From Arthrinium phaeospermum (Eukaryota > Ascomycota > Sordariomycetes > Amphisphaeriales > Apiosporaceae): a stretch of 64,000 nt of DNA. Below the pieces are notes generated by a model. The model did no database searches, was not told the origin of the DNA, and saw only the letters and a list, made by a program, of their open reading frames with translations. The stretch is taken from the NCBI GenBank assembly GCA_006503535.1, contig QYRS01000004.1, positions 2,976,001 through 3,040,000 of the forward strand. Direction: 5' to 3'. The first letter of the stretch is position 1. Every line of letters starts with the position of its first letter. The position numbers and the translations under genes were made by a program. This document shows, piece by piece, positions 45,001 through 56,271 of the stretch.

Positions 45001-45517
45001 CGCGCTGGCCTTCTGGCTCTTGATTCTCGAATATGGATCGTAGTTGATGGGGCCAGACTGGCAGCTTGCTCACCTTACGCTCAACAAATTTATGGATCAA
45101 GTGACCGGAATCAAGTTCGAGAAGGACATAGAATATGGGCAAATATGGCTTGAGCTCCTCAACAATCTGTTGCTTGGGCTCGCCGAGACGGTCGTACGAT
45201 GAAATCAATAGTCTCGCTACGGTGTTGGTCTTGCCAGACTGGTCTGGGGCAATCAGGGCTTCGTTTAGGGCGCTGACCTGAATGAAGGAGCGTCCGCCGA
45301 GGCTCTCCGCTTCTTGGTACTTGTTTTCATCTCGAATCCGGATGAACTCCCTCAAGGCAGACTGGTAGTCTTGTTCGGCCTCCACCCGCATCGAGTTCAT
45401 TGACATTGAGGGGTCGGTGGCTTGACTGGCCTTCCCACTGGGACATGGAATCTCTCGGTCTAATGTCTCATAGACTGCCGCCCCAATGCTGTTGAATATA
45501 CCCGGTATATCAATCAT
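42005..45517 (-). CDS. Protein kinase fused to a von Willebrand factor A domain
   Basis: Six exons (45517-44747, 44695-44355, 44302-44145, 44070-43202, 43108-42519, 42455-42005), 3180 nt, 1059 aa, every phase closing. Residues 1-255 are a fungal N-terminal region containing FFKHQWPWCPLQFDW. The kinase domain starts near 258: beta-3 lysine in VIKQF, catalytic loop HGDIKPEN (373-380, HGD in place of HRD), metal-binding DPG (392-394, in place of DFG), APE at 425-427 and SDIWSLGCVF after it. Asp375, Lys377 and Asn380 are present, so activity is plausible. A linker (to ~713) leads to a vWA-like domain: IYLVDNASSM (714-723, MIDAS with the first Ser replaced), a DDVTTDMSAS segment, and VFVLTDGLWE. 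The C-terminal ~150 aa are disordered. Substrate and pathway unknown. Confidence 0.88.
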
Positions 45518-46271
45518 TTGGCAAGCGGGTGATGTTCAATTGCACATAGTAGAGTAAAACCCACGATTCCAAATGAAGCATTGGAGCTTATCCCAGGGCG
45601 CGATGAGCAAGTCTCCCTCCCACTTGGGCCCCTCACACATCCCTTAACAAGACTGCATGAGAATCAGGGACATGATCAGGGACTGCAAAGATTTCTCACG
45701 CTGCACAGCTATCATGTCGGAATGCCAATCGACTCCGGCCGACTAGGGATAGATGAGGGGCCTGGAAATGGCCAGGTGCATATATTGCAACATGGTGAGA
45801 GCCAACTGCATATGCGGTGCGTCGTTGGAGAACAGGGGGTGCGGGTGTCACAGCCAACAAGGCAGACTGGAGGGCAAGTGGCTCCAGACAGGCCTCCCGC
45901 CTGTATTGAGAGACAGAAATCAATGGTGGTAAGTTTTCGTGTCGGAAAGACATGTGTTGCCTGTTGTTGGTTGAGGAAACCGGCAGGCGACTCGCTCTTT
46001 CCTGCACGACCGACGATTGGGGATGCGCACCTGCTTATCGCGAAAGGGATATAGAGACGTGTTCTTTTATCGTATTACTACATGCAAAGTAAGTCCAAAC
46101 GATACTCCGTCCACAATGCTCGATTTTGTAGGTGGTTAATATGCTCAAACGTCGACATTGAAATTATGCACCATAAAACGATGTTGATACAGAGAATAAT
46201 GCAAGAAGACAAAGGAAATACGAGAAAATATCCCTATCAATTCCCAACATGAACGTTTACATTTCTCGTGC
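45518..46271. other. Intergenic region
   Basis: 750 bp; promoter of the kinase gene and 3' side of the CorA-like gene. A + strand ORF at 45581-46054 opens on a non-ATG codon and has no domain, so it was not called. Confidence 0.5.
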
Positions 46272-47948
46272 TCATGCGGCCTTTGTCCGTGTCGGGGCCT
46301 CTGAATACCTAGAGACCAGCTCGCGGGGTCTTCTCGACTTCCGCCTTGCCTCCCACCGATAGTACAGCAGCACAATGGCCAACGTGAGGACCCAAAGCGG
46401 GATCGTGACATAGAGAAAACTGTTGAGGGCATCCTGCGAGAAGTACACCTTGCCTTCGCCGCCGTCCTGGTACTTGATGACGTCGGTGCTGAAAAAGGTC
46501 GACACGAACGTGGGCGGAAGGTACAGCAGCGTGATCACGGTGATGATCCGCATCGCGATGGCCTCCTTCTGGCCCCGCTCCGAGAACTCCCACATCGAGG
46601 CCGCCAGGGACTCCTGCTTGAGGGCGTTCTGGATCTGCAGCTGCTGCAGCACGATGTTTTTGCGGTCGGCGGCGGTCTTGGCCAGCGCCTGCGCCCGATC
46701 CAGCTGCGACTCTAGGCTATCTACGATCTCCACCAGACTCGCCCGGAACCTCGTCACGGCTCTTGCGCACTCCTTCTGCTCGCTCCGCGGGAAGTCGCTC
46801 TCCTGCACCAGCGTCTGGTAGAAGGTTTGCATGGACCGCATGATCTTGACGTTGGATCGCATGGCCATGACGGCCTCGTTGACCTTGTCCTCCTGCTCCT
46901 GGATCCGGGTCACCGCGCGGGGCGTGATGTTTTCCCGATACGGCATCTCGTCATCATAGAGCAGAAGCGTCTGGGTCATCCTGTCGATTTTCTCCTCGAG
47001 CGACTGGAGATGCCAGCGCCACTCCCTCGAGGCCCATTGGCACACAATGAGGTGAGTCTTGAGGCTAGAGTCGAAGGCCTCCGGGAGCGTCCCGAAGCGC
47101 AAGTCGCTTGGTAGAGGTTCGTCTGCCGCTAGCACCTCGGCCAGCTCGTCCTTGACGGCGGAAAGGGGGTCGGCGACCATCCAAAGCGCCGTGCCGCTCC
47201 CCAGGTCAAAGCGATGGTAAATAGCAGTCTGCCGGATCTTCCACTTGAGCTCACGACCAATGCCTGTCTTGGGGAGGGGGGCCACAGCCTTGAGATTGTA
47301 GCATAGATCAAAGTGTCTTCCGCTCCGGTTAAGGTCGGGGATGACGTGGCTGTGCTCGGGGTTGATGAGCGTGACTTGAGAGCGAAAACCATTGAATCGT
47401 AGTTCTCTGTCTTCTTCCTGGATTCCATAGGCCAAGAGAAAGTCCAGATAGAATGGGAATGCTTGGTGGTAAGCCAGGATGCGGAGGAGCATATCTCGGC
47501 TTAGCAGTAGCGGAAACAGAGAGCCATTTGATATCAAGAAGCTATCCTGAACTCAGCAAAATTCATGTACGGAGGGCAAAAATGACTAAGATACCAACAC
47601 TCACATGAACCTAGATACTGGGTCTGGCTTGGTAGCAACAGCACCCGCCGGCTTGGTTGGGCCGGCTAGGTCGTTTCGTTGCGTGTCTCCTAGCCATCGT
47701 TTCAAGCCGGCCACATCGAATATGTTCTCTTTGTAGACTTGGAAGGCACCATTTGCAGTCTTCCTTATCTCCTTGATAGGGATTTCAATATCAGTCTGAT
47801 CTTGGCTGAAGATCCTGCTTGCTTTCTGGTCAAGTTGCTCACGATAACCCCTGAAAGTCGTTCTGAGGATGGAACTGGACGTGTAAGACTCGGGGTAGTT
47901 CTGGTAATCCAGATAGGCACTTGCAAAGGCAGGTGGAATGCGAGTCAT
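46272..47948 (-). CDS. CorA-like Mg2+ transporter family protein (fungal, no GMN motif)
   Basis: Two exons (47948-47605 and 47541-46272), 537 aa; the ATG at 47948 (MTRIPPAFASAY) is favoured over one at 48044. Typical layout of the fungal CorA-like group: a soluble N-terminal half that recognises nothing specific, a long helical region (RIQEQEDKVNEAVMAM, SLESQLDRAQALAKTAADRK), and two TM helices near the C-terminus (RIITVITLLYLPPTFVSTFF, LYVTIPLWVLTLAIVLLYY). The pore loop expected to carry GMN reads STDVIKYQDG, so ion selectivity cannot be assumed. In this family many members are annotated only by the two-TM tail. The Arg/Lys-rich C-terminus is cytosolic. Confidence 0.85.
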
Positions 47949-48842
47949 TGCAAAAGAGATCCATGCGAGGCGGGTGATCGTGCCAGTGGTACTGAGTGTA
48001 GACGTCCAGTCTCGGGGAAAGGAGGTAGCCTGATTTGCTACCAACTATGCACTTTTGGAGAGACAGACTTCAACTTATAAACAACCTTGAATCCGCCGAG
48101 ATTCATTGCCTCTATCCTTGTGGCAACCGCAGTCGTGTGGCAGCAAACTGGAATTAGTACGCCCCAGTCATTGCCACACAGGCGGCCTCCAGAAGGGCCC
48201 CGAGGTTACCTCAGGAGCAGGGGGTAGCTGCACCCCTCCCTGTCTCGGCCCTCGCAAACCGCAAACTTGGGGCCCTCCAGCTGCTCGCTCCCTACCATTC
48301 CAACAGACTCGTCTTGTTTAATTTGTATGGATGCTTGCTGTTTTCTGGCAGCGTTGAGGCGGAGCATATTGGTCCACACTGTCGATATGGCACACAAACT
48401 TGCAATTGATCCATTCAGCGAGAGAGCAATATGATATCTGTATTGATCTATACGCTTATATGAGCAGTGAAATTAAGTATTATTGCCCAATGAATGTGCC
48501 GGGGTCCCATTCAATGAACTCTCGTAATAGTACCTGAGTGCGATGAAAACCCCATACCATGCAATACCAAATGTCAAGCCAGTCTTCCGAGTACCTAAAC
48601 CCTCCCAAAACGCAAGGTATCCCCCCCCCCCTGAATGCTTGATGCTGGTATCGATTTCCGTTCCCGGTGCTTTACACCAGCCAAACACCCAGAAATGCAA
48701 ACCATCTGGTTCGTGGCAAAGAAAACTATTCTAGTACATAATGAAGATAATGAAGATGAAAGAAGAAATTATAAGGCGATGACTGGAGAAACACGAAGAC
48801 GATAAGTATGAGGAAAGGACGAAAGCGATGACCACCCTCCGA
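47949..48842. other. Intergenic region with a C11 run
   Basis: About 900 bp; includes an 11-base C run (48621-48631). No gene or RNA recognised. Confidence 0.55.
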
Positions 48843-49555
48843 TCAGCTTCGTGCACGTCTATGCCTTGGCTCCGGACTGTGCACCTCTCGCCTCCGTCTT
48901 CCCAACATAATCTCCTTGCGCTGCCGTCTGATGAGGTTGAGATTATATATGTCGTCCTAAACACACGACGAAACCGTGTTAGCGGAGGTTCTCGACCGAG
49001 AGAACATAGTAATTTTCTTCCTTACCTCTGTGAGCGGAGACGGCACCCAAAACGCGTACAGGTCATCTTCAAGCCCGGGTTGCTAAACTCGATCCGTCAG
49101 TCTCCGAGTATTTGGTATACAATAAAGGCAAACAGAACGATAGGGTAGGTTGAGAGACGAGAACAGGGGAGTAGTACAATGAAGTAATTGGTGCCGAACC
49201 TTGCCTTCAGAAACCCATCCAGATCCGCCATCTCCAGGTTGTAGGACCGGGTATGCTGGAGGACACGCTCGCCGTTGCGCGAGGAGGTGTCGAGTCTCAC
49301 CAACCAATCGCTGTATCTCCTTTTGCCTTGCGACAGTGCGTCCAGGGAAGACGACGACGCCCGGTTTGGTGGTTGCCGATGGGGTATATCATTATCATTA
49401 CTTGGCTGAGCACCAGTGGGTAGTGGGGGTGGTGGCGCTGTGTTGCCATTTTGTTGTGTATTGTTGGCAGTAAAGGCCTGCACTTGGGCAGTGTAGAAGT
49501 TTTGTATGGTCAGCCAGACCCGAAGGGTCCAGGCGGGATGCTGTATTATCGGCAT
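48843..49555 (-). CDS. Small hypothetical protein, three exons
   Basis: Exons 49555-49178, 49082-49026 and 48956-48843 give 182 aa with all phases closing and in-frame termination. The product has a Pro-rich middle (NTAPPPPLPTGAQP), a Ser-rich segment, a region RRYSDWLVRLDTSSRNGERV, then exon 2 (QPGLEDDLYAFWVPSPLTE) and a strongly basic end (LNLIRRQRKEIMLGRRRREV). The first donor (ATT|GTACTA) is weak; the second (GAG|GTAAGG) is good. No signal peptide or TM segment and no family recognised. The conserved-looking exon 2/3 block suggests a real protein rather than chance ORFs. An additional 5' exon is possible. Confidence 0.6.
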
Positions 49556-50486
49556 AACGAGACAGAGATAAATATAATTAATGGGACGTTTGCTTCCCCA
49601 GGCGACGGAAGGAAATGGTTCAGGAAAGCCGGTAACGAGGGTGAGAGGTAGTATTATAATAACACCTCAAGAAACTGTATGCGTGATAGAAACTGAAGAA
49701 TGGTTGAAGATCCCGAGAGGGCTTGGCTCACATCCAACAGCATCTCGAGAGGCAGAGAGGACATCGCAGACTTATACCTCACTCAAGCCTTCCATTCTAG
49801 AGTTACGTCTTTTCCCTTTGAGAAAGCCCTCTTTGTTTGCTTGTTTGCTTGGATACTTGGATACTTGGATGGTGTTGCGCTCTGCCGTGGCTGAAGCTGC
49901 TAGGGTGGCAGTGAGGCAGAGCAGAAGAACAGTCAGCTGGCAGTATGCAGATGTATATTTTTGACCACCAATCAATTGGCCTGTTTCAACCTCCTATGAC
50001 CATTGCCGTCTCTCGTCATTCTCCCCGGCTCGACGCATACCTTATACTGACCTTGCACAGGAACGCAGCCCGTTTCCCGCGTGCCCTCTCAAACCCCAGC
50101 AAATAAAACAGTGGATATCATAATCAGCCCTATACCCATGTAAGTGTTCATGCACCTCGAGCCCGCAGGGCCCAGGTCTTGTTAACGTTACAATGTGAGA
50201 GATACGTATTGCGCTGGACACCTCCGACTGCACACATCTTGAATTTCCCATGCTTCCCGTGAAACAAAGCCAACAATGATCTGATACGCGGAAGACAATC
50301 CCCCTTTTACCCTCTGTGGAACGACACACGACAATGGCATCAGTCTGTTCACCACGGTTCGGACTGGTACACTAACATATGGAAACTCTTTTTATGGTAC
50401 AACTAGTGTGCGGTATCTTTTTACACTCTATGACCGTGTGGCTTTCCTCTCCCATCAAAATTAGTGACGTCTAACACACAGAATCC
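49556..50486. other. Intergenic region
   Basis: About 930 bp. Contains a short direct repeat run near 49837-49872 (ttgtttgcttg, ggatacttggatacttgg). An ORF at 49772-49975 (-) begins with a signal-like segment but has no supporting context. Confidence 0.5.
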
Positions 50487-52138
50487 TTAGAAGTTTCGGC
50501 TCATGTCAGCCCTGATTCTCTGGTAGTCTAGCAGGCCCTCGATGCTGCCGACGGCGCTGATGGCAACGTCCTGGTCCCAGAGCTTGCGGTTGGCGAAGCT
50601 CATAACATCCTTCTCGGTAACACGGTCGATGGTGCGCTCGATCTCACCGGGGGTCATGCGACGTCCGGTGGTGACAAGCTGACGGCCGATATCCTCAGCG
50701 ACAGCAGATGTGCTGTCGAGGGACAGAAGGATGGAGGCCTTGAGCTGAGCCTTGGCACGCTCAACCTCGGCCTGGGTGACGCTGCTGGACAGGCGGGACC
50801 ATTCTCGGAGGGTGAAGTGGACCAGGTCATCGAGGCGGGTAAGCTTGTCGGAGACGAGGTAGATACCCCAGAGACTATGAACACGTTAGTATTGTTGGCT
50901 TTGCCATAAGTGGTTGCAGGGCGATAGGACTCACCCAGTATCGCTGTAGCTAGTGGAGAAGCTCATGAAGCTGTTGGCCAGGTCGTTGGAGTGGACAAAG
51001 CCGCTGAGCTTGCTGCCCTGGTGGGGAGCGCTGCCCATAGCCTTGTCGTAGTTGCCAACGATGGCCTGGGTGACAAGAGCAGTGAAGTAATCCTCGTCGT
51101 TCCAGCTCACACCCTCAACGGCAATGGCGATGTGGGCAGCGGGGATGGTATCATCACGAACGCGCAGGTCGGAGCCGATGAATTGGGGCTTTTGCTTGGA
51201 CTGAAGGTACGCAGAGTTCAGGGCAGAAGTCGTGGGCAGGCCGGAGAAGTGCTTCTCGGCAAGATCGACGAGCTGCTCGTGGGGGACGCCACCAGCACCA
51301 ACCAGGACCATACGGTCAGCGGTGTAGTTGTTCTTGATGTAGCTGGTCAATTCGGTTCGGGTGATGTCAAGGATGTTCTGGCGAGGGCCGAGGATGGTGC
51401 GGCCGAGGGGCTGGTGTTGGTAAGCGGTGGCATGGAGGTGGTCGAAGACAACCTCGTCAAGCTGCTTCTCGACCTCCTCGGACTCGCGCAGGATCACATC
51501 GCGCTCGCGCTCAATTGAAGATTGCTCGAGCTTGGAGTTTTGGAGGATATCGGCGAGGATATCGACGCTTTGGGGGACGTCGGCGTTGAAAGCTCGGGAG
51601 AAGTAGACGGTGTTTTCACGCTGTGTCGTTGATGTCAGCCTGAGCCCTTAAAAACTGCCCGCAACATCCCGCTTCGGATGTTCTCGGCAATTGAGCAATT
51701 ATACGCACCGAGGTGTAGGCATTGAGGTGACCGCCCATGTTCTCGATCTCGAGCTCCAATTGCTGCTGCGTTCGCTTCTGGGTGCCCTGTGACAATTGTT
51801 AACATGCTGGCTCACGAGTGCGAGCAGGTCGGCTCGGGGCAAGCGGGTCATCGGACCTTGAAGGCAAGGTGCTCCAGGAAGTGTGCGGTGCCATTGTTCT
51901 CGTTGGTCTCGCTCCTCGAACCGGCATCTATCCATACACCGACAGTAGATGTGGAGGCGTAGGGGGAGTGCTCGGTTGCGACAGTCAGGCCATTCTTGAG
52001 CGTCGTCGTTTGTGTCTTTGCGCCAATTGGGGAGGAGACGGGAGTAGCGAAACCACGCTTCAGAGGTCGGAAGGCAGACGGGGCAGCCCGGCTGCGAATC
52101 CCCTGGGCGAGGTTCAATGCGAATCTCCGGGAGGCCAT
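50487..52138 (-). CDS. MAS1: Mitochondrial processing peptidase, beta subunit
   Basis: Catalytic subunit of the matrix protease that removes presequences. Four exons (52138-51857, 51786-51709, 51620-50935, 50874-50487), 477 aa, phases close. N-terminal presequence [20 protein letters not shown]. The inverted zinc motif HFLEH lies at residues 86-90 and is split closely by intron 1, followed by [32 protein letters not shown], the family hallmark. Later blocks: [21 protein letters not shown], the GPRQNI segment, and a C-terminal half of the M16 fold ending in [19 protein letters not shown]. Intron 1 has a non-consensus donor, AAG|GTCCGA. The upstream 608 bp are shared with the divergent GH36 gene. 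Confidence 0.95.
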
Positions 52139-52746
52139 CGCGAATTGAGATGGGGAGAAGGGCGATATGTGGTCGTGAAGTAGGTGATGTGCGTAATTTG
52201 ACGCAACGCAGCTTGGAACCTCAGGTGTTGCCAGCTCTGAAAATTGAAAGGCGGACCTTTCGATAGCCGTCGGGCGGTGCAAGCCACAAATTGAGTTGCG
52301 CCACAGCCACACATGCGCAGCAAATGAGCAAATGACAGAGTCGACCCGATCTTTCGGGATCCATTCCTTCCCATTTGCCCAGTCATCAAGCATTACATGG
52401 CTTCCGATTGGTCCACGCTGAAGACGGGTACCTGGGTACTTTTCCTGCATTAGGTACGGTATTAGTCAATTCATCGGCGGTTTCAATTGGATCAAGCAGC
52501 AGCGGCCGGCAGGCAGGAGCTACCTCGACGCATTATCCAATGTTGTAAGTGCCCGCTTTGGCTCGTCTCAATGCGAGGTCCTGACATCGATGATCATCGG
52601 TTAGGTGCCAAAAAAGGTGCATACACACATATAGATGCCACGTCTGGCCCAATTCAGTGAGGCTTTACTTTTCTCTCATTCTTCCCCTTTCTGTATGATC
52701 CCCCATGTGTTCTAGTAATTACCTCAAGTAGGTACTAGTAGCTACA
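52139..52746. promoter_or_regulatory. Divergent promoter of MPP-beta and the GH36 gene
   Basis: 608 bp between the start codons of two divergent genes, necessarily containing both promoters. No specific factor-binding site is claimed. A minus-strand ORF here (52114-52389) is an upstream in-frame artefact of the MPP-beta 5' region. Confidence 0.6.
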
Positions 52747-55667
52747 ATGAGTGACGAGCCCTACGACTTCGCGACCGAATTCCAAGCTGTCTTCATCCCG
52801 AAGCAGAAACCTCCACCTGAGCCATCGGCCACAGACATGGGGGTCACACTCTCAAGTTTCCCTCCTCTTGGGCAGGTCACTCAGCTCAAGACTGGGAACG
52901 GCCGGCTCACTGTTCTCCTTGAAGTCGGGCAGGATGAAGCCGGTGAAGCTTGGGAAGTTGCAGCCTGGCACTTGTCTGATGGTACTGAGTGGAGGGAAGA
53001 TGCAATGATGCCGCTCAAGGAAGGTCTCGAGTCAACCTCACTACAGAGTGTTGGGACAGATAATAAACGCATATACTTCACTTCTTCGTTTTCTGTTTCT
53101 TCCAATCTCAGCTTCACATTCAAGTTCCGTAAAGGACCTGCCGAGCCCTGGCGCTGGGCAAAAGACGAGATGAACATCGGCGACGGCATGGTTGTTGTGA
53201 ATCCCGAAAGGGCTCATGGTCCAACCGACTTCGCCAGTGTAATCAAGGAGCTCAATCCTGACCTCAAAGTCCAATCGCACATGAGCCAAAGCCGAGGAAC
53301 CGAACTGTGGAGTATAGAGGCGCCCATCGGTGCCGCCAAGGGTGACGATTCCACCTATGCCGATACGCGATTGGGCACCCCGTGGGGAGGGTTTCTCAGG
53401 TAAATCTCCACCAAACCCAAGGAGGCGAATTCTCGACCAAGTCAACTCTATACAATTATTGACACTCTCAGGTGGTTTGCTCTTGTTCGTATCTGGACGC
53501 CTTGGCTTGCTCCTAGACACGGCAAAACCTCGTTTCAGCTTGATAAGGATGGTATTGTTCTGGGGTTCATCAACGCTCAGGGCAAACACCTCGTTCTACT
53601 TGCCGTCAGTGGCATTGACGATGTCATGACAGTGTTCCGCCACACAGACTCTGGGCAAGTGTCACTCCATGTAAGCAGTTCACGCCGGTTTGTTGCGAGC
53701 AAAAGTATCCTAATCGTTGAATCAGATACGTAATGACGGGGAATCCGAGTCAAACGGATTGGTTCTCGCAGCCATAGGGGATCACTTCGAAGGCGCACTG
53801 GCTGCAGTGGTTTATCATTCCCGAAACGTGGTACTGGCGGCCAAGAAAGCTGACGGGGTACTTGATGAGGAACTGCAAGTCCTGAAAAACGATGTCAAGG
53901 CTGAGTGGATGGAGAACTGGTACGATGGATTGGGCTACTGTAAGCATGCTTCGGCTTTGTCTCGGATCGAAGGTCGTAACTGATTGAGTCTAGGCACTTG
54001 GAATGCGCTGGGGCAGAACCTGACGGATGAAAAGGTGTACAAAGCCGTTGACACCCTCGCCGAACACAACATCAACGTCACAAGCCTTATCATTGACGAT
54101 AACTGGCAAGATATTGATTATACCGACCCCAGCCAGTTCCAGCGAGGGTGGAACAGCTTTGAGGCGGACCCGAAGACTTTCCCTCAAGGTCTCAAGCACA
54201 CCATAAGTCACATTCGCTCCAAACATCCCAACATTCAGCACATTGCGGTTTGGCACGCGTTGCTAGGGTACTGGGGAGGAATTGCCCCTGATGGCCAGCT
54301 GGCCAAGACCTACAATACTGTTGTTGTTGAGAGGGAAGATTCGAAGAGACGGAACTTGCCCCTTGGAGGTCCCATGACAGTCGTTGCGGAGCAGGACGTC
54401 AGCAAGTTCTATGACGAGTTCTACAAATTCCTGTCAGACTGCGGGATTGACGGGGTGAAGACGGATGCTCAGTTCACTATCGACACTTGGGTATCTGCGA
54501 AGCATCGTCGAGAAATGACCAAGGCATACCTGGATGCTTGGATGATATCTTCTCTGCGTCATTTCAGCATCAAGGCAATTTCGTGCATGTCGCAGACTCC
54601 CAACATTCTTTTCCACTCGCAACTGCCGCGCAACCGACCGGCCATGCTCGTGCGGAACTCGGATGATTTCTTCCCGCAAATCCCCAAGTCTCACCCTTGG
54701 CACATATGGGCTAATGCACACAATGCACTCTTCACACAGCATCTCAATGTGCTTCCGGACTGGGACATGTTCCAGACAGTCCACGATTACTCTGGCTTCC
54801 ATGCGGCAGCAAGATGTGTTAGTGGCGGTCCGATCTACATTACGGATGCTCCCGGAGAGCACGATATGGACCTCATCAAGCAGATGACGGGCCCTACCAT
54901 CAGAGGAAAGACGGTGATCTTCCGCCCGAGTGTTGTCGGGCGCAGTATCGACCAATACCATGGATATGATGACGATGCATTGTTGAAGGTCGGCTGCTAC
55001 CATGGCAGGGCCGTGACGGGGACACCCATGCTGGGAGTTTTCAACATCTCCTCGCGGCCACTTACCGAGTTGATCCCACTGTCGCGGTTCTCTGGGGTTA
55101 TCCCGTCGATGAAGTATATCTTTCGGGCTCATAAGAGCGAGAAGATCTCGGAGATTGTCACACCCAGCTCGCCTAGCGCCTTGTTGCCAGTGTCCCTTGA
55201 GGTGCGAGGTTACGATATCTTCACTGCGTTCCCCCTATCACAGTTCCACAGTGACACAAAAGGCACGATATATGCAGCCAACCTTGGCTTAGTTGGAAAG
55301 ATGACTGGCGCAGCCGCCATCGTGTCGAGCGATCTTGAATTAATGCACAATGGCAAGGTTATGCTTGATACCCGACTCAAGGCCTTGGGCATTCTTGGTA
55401 TGCCGCCAGCCATATCTTTGACAAGTCGTTCATGTGCTAACCATGATTACAGGCCTTTATATCTCAACACTCCCAGACATGACGATCGAAGGGGATTTCC
55501 TAGCCACGATTCAGGGGCAGGTGATCCCACCACATACCGTCTCCATCAGCAAAACCGACGCCCATGTTCTTCAGATAGATGTGGAGGCTGCGTGGAACGA
55601 GATGAAGCTCGACCTTGGATGGGGCAACGAGCTAGAAATCAAGGTGTTCTTCTCCATTGATGAATAG
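52747..55667 (+). CDS. Raffinose synthase / Sip1-like glycoside hydrolase (GH36)
   Basis: Five exons (52747-53399, 53472-53670, 53726-53939, 53994-55397, 55453-55667), 2685 nt, 894 aa, all phases close. The family covers plant raffinose and alkaline alpha-galactosidases; fungal members probably act on alpha-galactosides, but substrate is unproven. Landmarks: the DDNWQD motif in the barrel, the catalytic nucleophile region GVKTDAQFTID, HDYSGFHAAARCVSGGPIYITDAPGEHD, and the C-terminal beta-sandwich (GTIYAANLGLVGK). No signal peptide at the N-terminus (MSDEPYDFATEF), so it is predicted intracellular. The residue before the nucleophile is Thr (KTD) where plant enzymes usually have KVD. Confidence 0.93.
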
Positions 55668-56271
55668 AACAGATCTGCCATATGAGACGACATAGACAGA
55701 CTATAGGGGTGTAGGGATTGTGGTCAGAGTGAAAGGGTACATGGTTGGTCCATGGGCAATTTGGCAGATTGAGTAGCATCCCAAAAACACTACATGTTGA
55801 TAGCCTACCTAGTACTCTACTGCATCTATTTCTCATCATTGCGCCGTTCTTTAATCTTCTCTATACAACTCATGCTTCACTTGGCGTCAACTTGGAAATG
55901 TGACGTTCTTGATGGGTCTCGCTTTGCCGTAACTTCAATTTCGGCCTTTTCCGTGTCAGAGTCCCCATTAGCATATGCAGTAACAAACCATATATACCTC
56001 GCCTTAGTTCTCGCAATTATTTCAATGTGCCGCGGGAGGGGGTCGGTATGCTTGTCCCTGACTAAGCCCCCGATTGGGATATGAGGCCACACCTTGAATG
56101 GATTCCACGGCTTTCGAATATGTATTTCTAATGCAGCTCCCCCACTTTCACCTTAGTATTTGACCACAGCACAACATCAAGTTACCGACGTCAATAGCAG
56201 AGAGCACCAATTGATCACTTATTTCTCTGTAGACGTTACAAGTCCCAGAAGCTGCGTTAGTTACTGTTGAA
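55668..56271. other. Intergenic region
   Basis: About 600 bp; 3' UTR of the GH36 gene and promoter of the epimerase-like gene. Nothing else recognised. Confidence 0.6.

Noticed and set aside
45581..46054. 157-aa + strand ORF next to the kinase gene
   Set aside because: Opens on a non-ATG codon and shows no family signature.
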